The notes below the pieces were generated by a model. That model ran no database searches. It was not told the DNA's origin and saw nothing but the letters and a program-made list of their open reading frames with translations. Below are positions 1 to 5,405 of a DNA stretch of 6,816 nucleotides, piece after piece; position 1 is the stretch's first letter; each line of letters opens with the position of its first letter. Made by a program: the position numbers and the translations under genes. The stretch covers positions 1 to 6,816 of the forward strand of contig WRHA01000314.1 in assembly GCA_009783395.1 (NCBI GenBank), read 5' to 3'. Source of the stretch: Defluviitaleaceae bacterium (lineage in GTDB: Bacteria > Bacillota > Clostridia > Lachnospirales > WQUN01).

Positions 1-528
1 GCGAACCCCGGGCTTGTACAGTGTTGAAAGCGGCTCGATAAGCTGTTCGAAATCGAGATTTTCGGGCAGACCGCCAACGTTGTGGTGGCTTTTTACAAGC
101 GCGCCGTGCTTCCCGCCTGATTCGGCAAGGTCGGGATAAATCGTGCCTTGCGCAAGAAATGGGATTTTGCCGAGCTTTTTTGATTCTTCTTCAAAGACGC
201 GGATAAATTCCTCGCCGATTATTTTACGCTTTTTTTCCGGTTCGACGACGCCCGTTAGTTTTTGCAAAAAACGCTCGGCGGCCGTTACCCTTATGAAGTT
301 TAGATCGTGTTTCGAGAAGATTTCTTCGATTTGGTCGGCTTCGTTTAGGCGCATGAAGCCGTGGTCGACGAAGATGGCCGTAATTTGACCGGGAATCGCC
401 TTTGCCAAAAGCGCGGCGCAAACCGACGAATCCACGCCGCCCGACAGCGCGAGAAGAACGCGCCCGTCGCCAACGGTTTCTCGAATTTGTTTGACCTGTG
501 ATTTTATAAAATTCGGTTCCAATTTCAT
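1..528 (-). CDS. guaA: GMP synthase ATP-pyrophosphatase subunit, stand-alone form (C-terminus cut by window edge)
   Basis: The first 176 residues of the GMP synthase synthetase domain, which activates XMP with ATP and aminates it to GMP in cytosolic purine synthesis. Visible motifs are the PP-loop SGGVDSS (residues 29-35), [11 protein letters not shown] (53-63), PEKKRKIIG (97-105), QGTIYPD (127-133) and [10 protein letters not shown] (146-155). The usual bacterial enzyme has a class I glutamine amidotransferase domain of about 190 residues before this point. Here the protein starts at [12 protein letters not shown], as in split archaeal-type GuaAb subunits. The start ATG (528-526) overlaps the dapF stop as ATGA, and an AAGGGGA Shine-Dalgarno at 544-538 inside dapF supports it, so no upstream domain can be fused in this frame. 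It must take ammonia from a separate GATase or use free ammonia; no partner gene is in the window. Translational coupling with dapF is likely. The dimerisation domain would lie beyond the edge. The family call is firm; split function is inferred from the start. Confidence 0.93.
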   Translation of the reverse strand, partial: MKLEPNFIKSQVKQIRETVGDGRVLLALSGGVDSSVCAALLAKAIPGQITAIFVDHGFMRLNEADQIEEIFSKHDLNFIRVTAAERFLQKLTGVVEPEKKRKIIGEEFIRVFEEESKKLGKIPFLAQGTIYPDLAESGGKHGALVKSHHNVGGLPENLDFEQLIEPLSTLYKPGVR

Positions 529-1382
529 ATCGCCATTTCCCCTTCAAATACTTTTTCACAGCCGCCTGTCATGTACACAGCGTCGTCGGTGTATTTTACG
601 GTTAAAACGCCGCCGCGAACCTGCACGGTAATGTCTGTGTCCTTGTCGCAATAGCCCATCAAAACAGCCGCAACCGCCGCCGAACACGCACCGGTTCCGC
701 ACGCCATTGTTTCGCCCGCGCCGCGATTCCACACGCGCATTCTTATGTTATTTCGGCTGATAATTTGTGCAACCTCGAAGTTTGCGCGCTCGGGGAAGAT
801 TTTTGCGCATTCGATAGTGGGGCCGATTTTTTCCATTTCGAAGTGGTCGATGTCGTCGTTAAAGATTACGACGTTCGGATTTCCCATGCTTACGCAGGTG
901 ATTTCATATTTATAACCGGCGATTTTAACTTCGCGGCCGATTATGCTGTCGCCGACAAGATCAACAGGGATTTCGCCGGGTTTTAATTCCGCTCGCCCCA
1001 TGTTTACGCGTACAGAATTTACAACGCCGTCGAGTATGATTAGTTCAAGGATTTTTACACCGACGAGGGTTTCTACTTTTAGAGTGCTTTTCGCCGCACG
1101 ACCGCTTTCATATAAGTACTTGCCAACACAACGAATCGCATTTCCACACATTGCCGCTGCTGTTCCGTCGGCGTTAAACATTAACATCTTCGCATCGGCA
1201 ACGGTTGAATCGCTTGGTGGACAAATTAAAATAATCCCGTCGCCGCCGACGCCTTTGTTGCGGTCAGAAATTTTACGAGACAGAGTTTCGGGTTCGGAGA
1301 TTTGTTGGTCGAAGCAGTCGAAAAAGACGTAATCGTTTCCGCAACCGTGCATTTTTACGAATTTGAGCATATCATTCGCCAT
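525..1382 (-). CDS. dapF: diaminopimelate epimerase
   Basis: DapF is a PLP-independent epimerase that converts LL- to meso-diaminopimelate in the cytosol, for lysine and peptidoglycan synthesis. The 285 aa length is normal for the family. Visible motifs: HGCGNDY (12-18), RNKGVGGDG (41-49), [17 protein letters not shown] (69-85) with catalytic Cys79, MGNPNVV (166-172), and [14 protein letters not shown] (221-234) with the second catalytic Cys228. Both halves of the alpha/beta barrel pair are therefore present. One oddity: the usual 'ERGAGET' before the second Cys reads 'NRGAGET', so Asn219 sits where Glu is normal. The start at 1382 follows a good SD, GAGGTGA (1393-1387), four bases upstream; Met5 is an alternative without that spacing. 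The stop (TGA, 527-525) overlaps the guaA start, making a two-gene operon. An extended -10 promoter lies immediately upstream. dapF beside guaA is not a classic pathway pairing. Confidence 0.97.
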   Translation of the reverse strand: MANDMLKFVKMHGCGNDYVFFDCFDQQISEPETLSRKISDRNKGVGGDGIILICPPSDSTVADAKMLMFNADGTAAAMCGNAIRCVGKYLYESGRAAKSTLKVETLVGVKILELIILDGVVNSVRVNMGRAELKPGEIPVDLVGDSIIGREVKIAGYKYEITCVSMGNPNVVIFNDDIDHFEMEKIGPTIECAKIFPERANFEVAQIISRNNIRMRVWNRGAGETMACGTGACSAAVAAVLMGYCDKDTDITVQVRGGVLTVKYTDDAVYMTGGCEKVFEGEMAI

Positions 1383-1399
1383 TTTCTCACCTCGGGGAG

Positions 1400-1408
1400 A
1401 TTATAGCA
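1400..1408 (-). promoter_or_regulatory. extended -10 promoter of dapF-guaA
   Basis: On the minus strand the sequence reads TGCTATAAT: a perfect TATAAT (1405-1400) preceded by the extended -10 TG. No good -35 lies at 17 bp (TATTGC there; TTGCGC at 15 bp), consistent with an extended -10 promoter. Transcription would begin about 7 bases on, near 1393, so the leader would be only about 10 nt, barely including the GAGGTGA ribosome binding site. The motif is seen; activity is inferred. Confidence 0.6.
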
Positions 1409-1448
1409 CAAATTGAGGAGGCGCAATAACATTTTCAGATGCCGTTTA

Positions 1449-1489
1449 CAAAATCGGTGCGGGTAGTGTGGCTACCCGCACCGATTTTG
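1449..1489. repeat. perfect 18-bp inverted repeat (strong hairpin) left of the TA cassette
   Basis: The left arm CAAAATCGGTGCGGGTAG (1449-1466) and the right arm CTACCCGCACCGATTTTG (1472-1489) are exact reverse complements around a TGTGG loop. The GC-rich inner stem with A4/T4 ends resembles a bidirectional intrinsic terminator. However, it lies between divergent promoters, where no transcript needs ending, and no T run extends beyond the stem on either strand. The right arm merges into the left copy of the 26-bp direct repeat, so the core CACCGATTTTG occurs three times around the cassette, once inverted. It may be an insulator, a recombination or mobility end, or a terminator relic. Confidence 0.85.
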
Positions 1490-1504
1490 CAAAAGCTCAG
1501 GATG
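1479..1504 (+). repeat. 26-bp direct repeat, left copy
   Basis: This is identical over 26 bp to 2132-2157, with weaker similarity (9 of 14 bases) continuing to about 1514. It contains the palindrome TTTTGCAAAA (1485-1494) and overlaps the right arm of the 18-bp inverted repeat. At the position matching TATAAT of the right copy, this copy reads CATTCT, so it is probably not a working promoter. The two copies bracket the toxin-antitoxin genes. Confidence 0.9.
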
Positions 1505-1525
1505 GGGCATTCTCTACGTTAATGC

Positions 1526-1554
1526 TTGACGCTGAAATGCATCAGGCATACAAT
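1526..1554 (+). promoter_or_regulatory. sigma70-type promoter of the toxin-antitoxin operon
   Basis: TTGACG (1526-1531) and TACAAT (1549-1554) each match consensus at 5 of 6 bases and are separated by exactly 17 bp. The predicted transcription start is near 1561, giving a leader of about 15 nt with GGAG (1567-1570) before the antitoxin ATG. Antitoxins of this family usually repress their own operon; no obvious long operator palindrome is seen here, apart from a short ATGCAT within the spacer. The promoter's position shows that the in-frame GTG at 1468 is not the gene start. Confidence 0.7.
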
Positions 1555-1575
1555 GACAGCAAGAATGGAGTGATT

Positions 1576-1866
1576 ATGATGAAAACATCGGTACAAGTAA
1601 GTTTTCGCATGGATGAAGATGTGAAAAGGCAAGCCGAAACTATTTTTGACGAATTGGGAATGAACATGACGACCGCCTTTAACGTATTTGCTAAGGCTGT
1701 TATCAGAACGGGGGGGATGCCTTTTAAAATGAAGGTTGACTCGTTTTACAATGCCGAAAATCAAAGGGAATTAGCCAGACGAATTGAGCTTTACGAATCC
1801 GGTGCAACAAAGGGTCAGCAAATAGAGATAACTCCGGAAGAGTTGGAGAGCTATGCAAATGGCTAG
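1576..1866 (+). CDS. relB: RelB/DinJ-family type II antitoxin
   Basis: A 96-residue antitoxin expected to bind and neutralise the toxin encoded next to it and to repress the operon as an RHH-type DNA-binding dimer. The N-terminal half shows the family pattern: VQVSFRMDEDVKRQAETIFDE (a beta strand followed by a helix), then LGMNMTTAFNVFAKAVIRTGGMPF. The acidic, helical C-terminal half ('ELARRIELYES', 'ITPEELESYANG') is the usual toxin-wrapping region. The start was chosen at ATG 1576 (ATG 1579 is equally possible) because GGAG lies 5 bases upstream and a promoter ends at 1554. The reading frame stays open back to a GTG at 1468, but that extension covers the promoter and the hairpin and is not protein-like. 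The last 14 bases overlap the toxin gene. YoeB toxins are more often paired with YefM/Phd-type antitoxins, so this is a mixed pair. Confidence 0.93.
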   Translation: MMKTSVQVSFRMDEDVKRQAETIFDELGMNMTTAFNVFAKAVIRTGGMPFKMKVDSFYNAENQRELARRIELYESGATKGQQIEITPEELESYANG

Positions 1867-2128
1867 AGCGGTCGTTTTTGAGCCGAGTGCATGGGAGGAT
1901 TTTGCCCATTGGTTGTCGGAAGATATGAAAATTGTCAAGCGCATCAGCGCGCTTTTGCAAGAAACGCGACGTTACCCTTTTAAGGGAATAGGCAAGCCGG
2001 AGCCAATGAAACACGACAAGCAAGGATATTGGAGTCGCCGCATCGACAAAGCCAACCGACTTGTTTACAAGGTGACTGATGGAACCATTGTCGTGATTTC
2101 ATGCCGTTATCATTACAAAAATGACTGA
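1853..2128 (+). CDS. yoeB: YoeB/Txe-family mRNA interferase toxin
   Basis: A 91-residue toxin of the RelE superfamily. Known YoeB proteins bind the ribosome and cut mRNA in the A site, stopping translation. The family signature is clear: SAWEDFAHW (12-20), the GIGKPEPMKH block (45-54), GYWSRRIDKANRLVYKV (58-74) and the end SCRYHY (83-88). The residues matching E. coli YoeB Glu46, Arg65, His83 and Tyr84 are all present as Glu50, Arg69, His87 and Tyr88, so the toxin looks active. The start may be ATG 1853 (GGAG at 1845-1848, 4 bases away) or ATG 1859 (89 aa, closer to usual length). Either way it overlaps the antitoxin end, as expected for coupled translation. No terminator follows; the right direct repeat begins 3 bp after the stop, and readthrough into the kinase gene is possible. 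Confidence 0.95.
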   Translation: MQMARAVVFEPSAWEDFAHWLSEDMKIVKRISALLQETRRYPFKGIGKPEPMKHDKQGYWSRRIDKANRLVYKVTDGTIVVISCRYHYKND

Positions 2129-2131
2129 TCA

Positions 2132-2157
2132 CACCGATTTTGCAAAAGCTCAGGATG
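2132..2157 (+). repeat. 26-bp direct repeat, right copy, overlapping the kinase promoter
   Basis: This is an exact copy of 1479-1504, starting 3 bp after the toxin stop. It supplies the -35 region and spacer of the promoter whose extended -10 is at 2158-2166. The palindrome TTTTGCAAAA (2138-2147) covers the -35 position. A 26-bp duplication is longer than the usual transposase target duplication; the 653-bp offset between copies corresponds to one toxin-antitoxin unit. Confidence 0.9.
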
Positions 2158-2166
2158 TGGTATAAT
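2139..2166 (+). promoter_or_regulatory. extended -10 promoter of the histidine kinase operon
   Basis: TGGTATAAT (2158-2166) is a perfect TATAAT with an extended -10 TG. Candidate -35 elements inside the direct repeat are TTTGCA (16-bp spacing) and TTGCAA (15-bp), each matching TTGACA at 4 of 6 bases. Transcription would start near 2173, giving a leader of about 33 nt to the GTG start. This would allow the kinase and methyltransferase genes to be expressed independently of the toxin-antitoxin promoter. Confidence 0.6.
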
Positions 2167-2205
2167 GGAGCGGTAAAGATTTGAACAGGCGAAAGTGGTG
2201 CCGGT

Positions 2206-4356
2206 GTGAAAAGTTTTAATAATTTGCGATTTCACATAAAAATAAATATTGGGCTTTCGATATTGCTGGGCGTAGTTCTTGCCGGTACGTATTTGCTTAT
2301 GCATTTGATGCGAACCGGCATAATCGAAAGCATTGCCCATTTAATGCTCTATAAAATGATTGCGCTGGCTGCCGTTTTTATGACTGCGATGTATTTGATT
2401 TATCGTATCGGTCGCAATTTGGAAGAAAAAACCCTGTCTGAAGAGCGTTTTCGCAGTATATATGACAAAATACCAATGGCAATTTACATACTGGACAGTA
2501 ATTTTAATATCGTCGATTGTAACGCAGAAACATTGCGTCTCTTTTGCATGGAGAGCTTTGAGGAATTCAAAAATATAAATACCCAATCACCCGGCCGCCA
2601 ACGGGACGGAAGCAAATCAAGGGACGCCGGAATCGAAAAATATGAACAGGCCTTCAAAGAAGGTTTTGTGCAATACGATTGGGTAAAATCGCTGCCCGAC
2701 GGGTCGTCTCTGCCCTGCCAGTTAACCGTTGTGCGGGCTGATTTACATCATTCGCCGCATTTATTGGTTTTTGTGCGAGACATGAGAGAGTATTACAAAA
2801 AGTACGAAACAGAGCGCGACGCCTACGACCATCAACAGATTATGATAAACGCGGCTCCGATTTTGATTCAATACTGGGGCCGGAATTCTCACGCTATCGA
2901 CTGCAACCAAACCACTCTTGATTTTTACGGATATTCTACAAAAAAAGAATACTTTGAGGGCCTGGTAGATAAAGTAACCTCTATGGTATCCGAGGCATCC
3001 GCAACACTGGAATATTTTGACGCGTGGACGCGCTTTATAAATGAAGCGTTTACGCTGGGGCATAGCAATGTCTCATTAAACTTTCTTGTAGACAGCAGAA
3101 CAGGCCGGCCTGCTAAACTTGAAATAAACGGCGTTCTTGTTGAATACAAAGGGGAGCTGTCGGTCGTTACATTTGCAACCGACGTTACCGAATTGTATGA
3201 CGCAAATGTGCGTGCAGAGGCCGCCGCACGTGCAAAAAGCGCGTTTTTGGCAAACATGAGCCACGAAATTCGAACACCGCTTAACGCGATTATCGGCATG
3301 ACGGGAATCGGAAAGGCCGCCTCCGATTTGGCGCGTGCGGCATATTGCTTTGAAAAAGTTGAAGAAGCGTCGGATCATTTGCTTGGCGTGGTAAACGACG
3401 TTTTGGATATATCAAAAATCGAGTCCGGCAAATTTGAAATTTCTATGGCAAGGTTCGTATTTGAAGACATGCTTCGAAAAGTAGTGGATATTTTTATAAT
3501 CAACACCGGAAAAAAGAATCAGACACTCAATGTGTCCATAGACAGTGCGATACCAAAAGCTCTGATAGGAGACGATCAACGAATTTCACAGGTTGTCGCA
3601 AACCTGCTTTCCAATGCGGTTAAATTTACGCCAAAAGACGGCGTTATCAGCATAGAAGCCCGCCTTTTACGTGAAGAAGACGGGCTTTGCACTGTGCAAA
3701 TAGAGGTTAGGGATAACGGATTGGGTATCACAGCGGGTCAGCAATCGTTGCTGTTTAACCCTTTCCAACAAGCCGAAAGCAGTACAACGCGAAAGTTTGG
3801 CGGCACGGGGCTCGGGCTTGCCATTTCCAAAAACGTTGTAACCATGATGGGCGGGGATATGTCGGTGGAATCCGAAGCCGGCAAGGGTTCAACCTTTGTG
3901 TTTACGATTCAAACAAAACGAGCGGAAGATGAGCATGAAAATACAAGCGAAGATGCGTTACCCGATCTTAATTTTGAGGGATGCAGGATACTTCTTGCCG
4001 AAGATATTGAAATAAATCGTGAAATTGTAGAGAATATTTTGACACCGCTTTCGATTCAACTTGATTTTGCGGAAAACGGCGCGGAAGCTGTGCGCATGTA
4101 CACCGCCGCGCCGGATGCATACAGCATGATTTTGATGGATATTCACATGCCCGAAATGGACGGATATGAAGCCACCCGCACCATTCGCGCTCTCGGATTA
4201 AACGCGATACCCATAATCGCTATGACCGCAAACGTTTTTCGCGAAGATGTGGAAAAATGCCTGGAAGCCGGCATGGACGCTCATATAGGAAAGCCCCTGG
4301 ATTTAAGCGATGTAGTTAAAGTTTTGCAAACATATCTAAAAAGAGACGAGAATTAA
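2206..4356 (+). CDS. membrane hybrid sensor histidine kinase (PAS-PAS-HisKA-HATPase-receiver)
   Basis: A 716-residue hybrid two-component kinase. In order: TM helix about 15-35, a loop of only some ten residues, TM helix about 47-66, PAS about 80-195, PAS about 205-330, HisKA with FLANMSHEIRTPLNAI and phospho-accepting His353, a HATPase domain with N-box NLLSNAVKF (466-474), DNGLGI (503-508) and GGTGLGL (532-538), then a receiver with acidic Glu599/Asp600, phospho-acceptor Asp645 (MDIHMPEMDG), Thr674 and Lys696 (GKPLD). All catalytic residues look intact. With almost no extracytoplasmic loop, the signal is probably read in the membrane or by the cytosolic PAS domains; the ligand is unknown. 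No HPt domain or separate output regulator is in the window. An in-frame TGA at 2182 excludes an earlier start; GTG 2206 follows a weak AGTGGTG site. The methyltransferase gene starts 17 bp after the stop, so the two are probably co-transcribed. Confidence 0.95.
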   Translation: MKSFNNLRFHIKINIGLSILLGVVLAGTYLLMHLMRTGIIESIAHLMLYKMIALAAVFMTAMYLIYRIGRNLEEKTLSEERFRSIYDKIPMAIYILDSNFNIVDCNAETLRLFCMESFEEFKNINTQSPGRQRDGSKSRDAGIEKYEQAFKEGFVQYDWVKSLPDGSSLPCQLTVVRADLHHSPHLLVFVRDMREYYKKYETERDAYDHQQIMINAAPILIQYWGRNSHAIDCNQTTLDFYGYSTKKEYFEGLVDKVTSMVSEASATLEYFDAWTRFINEAFTLGHSNVSLNFLVDSRTGRPAKLEINGVLVEYKGELSVVTFATDVTELYDANVRAEAAARAKSAFLANMSHEIRTPLNAIIGMTGIGKAASDLARAAYCFEKVEEASDHLLGVVNDVLDISKIESGKFEISMARFVFEDMLRKVVDIFIINTGKKNQTLNVSIDSAIPKALIGDDQRISQVVANLLSNAVKFTPKDGVISIEARLLREEDGLCTVQIEVRDNGLGITAGQQSLLFNPFQQAESSTTRKFGGTGLGLAISKNVVTMMGGDMSVESEAGKGSTFVFTIQTKRAEDEHENTSEDALPDLNFEGCRILLAEDIEINREIVENILTPLSIQLDFAENGAEAVRMYTAAPDAYSMILMDIHMPEMDGYEATRTIRALGLNAIPIIAMTANVFREDVEKCLEAGMDAHIGKPLDLSDVVKVLQTYLKRDEN

Positions 4357-4373
4357 AGGCGAGTGCATTTGGT

Positions 4374-5405
4374 TTGAAGATGACAAAAGCGGACGCGGGC
4401 GACTATATCGATAAGTATCATATAATCGCCTGCGGTTTAAGAAATTCGCGCTTAAAGGCTAAGCAGGTTGCCGTTGCGGAGCTGTATATGGCCTTACTGC
4501 CGCTTGATATTATTTATCTATCCAACGGCCCCCTCAGCGATGAGAAGGGTTTTTTTTGCTTTATGGTTGAAAAAAGCCGCATCGAGGCGGCCAAGAAAAT
4601 TTTACACGGGATTGGATACTGCAATGTTTTTCACTTGATTGTGTTTGAAGAAACCGAAGAAAAAAGGACGTGGAAGGGGCGAAGGTTCAGCGTTCGGGAG
4701 TTTGTTCGGCAGGACGCCGACCTGTATGCCTCGCAGTCGCCGCATAATCGGGTGTTCGCGCTGGCAATTCCGGGGGAAAATCCGACGCATGTCGTTAAAG
4801 GATACAGAGGCGACGGCAGTCTTACCGGGCGACGAGCTTTGCCCGTCGAGGATTGCAGATGCCTTATAAACTTGGCGATGCCACAAAAAATTGAGACGCT
4901 GTTAGACCCGTTTGCGGGTGCGGGCGGTATTGTTTATGCCGCCGGATTCATTAATCCCGCCATACGGACTACAACGATTGATATTGATCCCATACTGTCG
5001 CCGGGCTTGGAAATGTACGGTGCAATGCACTATGTATGCGCGGCCGCCGAGGCGCGGTTTTGTGAAAAATTCGACGCCATCGTAACGGAAGTGCCGTTTG
5101 CGGAGGAGTCGGATTCGTCGGTGCTTGAGGGACTGCGCAATGTTTTAGGCTATTTAAAGCGGGACGGTCGCGTTTCAATTATGTCTTCGTTGCGACAACA
5201 TGAAGTTTTACACAAATTCATTTGCGATTCGGGCCTGCATGTTTATTGCTCGTATGCAGTAAACAGAAAGGGCACGGATGCCGCAATAATTGCCGCTACA
5301 GGCGACCTCCATTTAGAGGTAGCCTACTGCCACGGCAATGTCCCCCATAGCGGAAGACCCGGAAATTCCTCACGCATTCGAGATCGTGTGATGGGATACT
5401 CATAG
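4374..5405 (+). CDS. TRM11/UPF0020-like SAM-dependent methyltransferase, divergent
   Basis: The 343-residue product has a Rossmann methyltransferase domain in its C-terminal half: motif I TLLDPFAGAGGI (175-186), the acidic strand TTIDIDP (200-206) for the SAM ribose, and DAIVTEVPF (234-242) at motif IV. Before it lies a conserved-looking block, SPHNRVFALAIPGENPTHVV followed by KGYRGDGSLTGRRALP, reminiscent of the linker in TRM11/TrmG10-type nucleic acid N-methyltransferases. The N-terminal 100 residues may be a THUMP-like or other substrate-binding domain. The usual D/N-P-P-Y catalytic motif reads E-V-P-F (239-242), so the substrate and activity are uncertain; a tRNA or other RNA guanine is the default guess. 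The start is TTG 4374 (GGCGAG at 4358-4363) or ATG 4380. It sits 17 bp after the kinase gene. The last 27 residues are encoded antisense to the capA-like 3' end and look like an added tail. Confidence 0.8.
   Translation: MKMTKADAGDYIDKYHIIACGLRNSRLKAKQVAVAELYMALLPLDIIYLSNGPLSDEKGFFCFMVEKSRIEAAKKILHGIGYCNVFHLIVFEETEEKRTWKGRRFSVREFVRQDADLYASQSPHNRVFALAIPGENPTHVVKGYRGDGSLTGRRALPVEDCRCLINLAMPQKIETLLDPFAGAGGIVYAAGFINPAIRTTTIDIDPILSPGLEMYGAMHYVCAAAEARFCEKFDAIVTEVPFAEESDSSVLEGLRNVLGYLKRDGRVSIMSSLRQHEVLHKFICDSGLHVYCSYAVNRKGTDAAIIAATGDLHLEVAYCHGNVPHSGRPGNSSRIRDRVMGYS
5301..5324. terminator. imperfect hairpin at the convergent gene junction, possible weak terminator
   Basis: GGCGACCTC (5301-5309) and GAGGTAGCC (5316-5324) pair with one mismatch around a 6-base CATTTA loop. 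The hairpin ends at the stop codon of the minus-strand capA-like gene and lies inside the methyltransferase frame. No T run follows on either strand, so a classical intrinsic terminator is not shown. It may simply be coding sequence that pairs. Confidence 0.25.

Noticed and set aside
224..559. Minus-strand open frame of 111 codons across the dapF-guaA junction
   Set aside because: It is a frame-shifted shadow of guaA; the correct frame shows SGGVDSS and [10 protein letters not shown], while this one is rich in Arg without motifs.
943..1332. Plus-strand open frame of 129 codons across dapF
   Set aside because: It is antisense to a clearly recognised dapF, has no family-like motifs, and no ribosome binding site was noted.
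1449..1489. Hairpin as a simple intrinsic terminator
   Set aside because: The flanking genes are divergent, so neither ends here, and no T run lies beyond the stem. The feature is kept as an inverted repeat with terminator relic as one option.
1449..2157. Integron gene cassette with an attC site
   Set aside because: TA cassettes are common in integrons, but I see no GTTRRRY/RYYYAAC core sites and no integrase. The hairpin is a perfect stem, without the bulged extrahelical bases typical of attC.
2132..2157. Transposon target-site duplication
   Set aside because: 26 bp is longer than usual target duplications and no transposase or matching terminal inverted repeats are found at both ends; only the left side has an inverted repeat.
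4357..4373. Terminator or promoter between the kinase and methyltransferase genes
   Set aside because: The gap is 17 bp with no hairpin and no -10 motif, so an operon is the simplest reading.
4639..4869. Plus-strand open frame of 76 codons inside the methyltransferase gene
   Set aside because: It is an alternative frame of a gene with clear SAM-binding motifs; the composition (Arg, Gly rich) is typical of a shadow frame.
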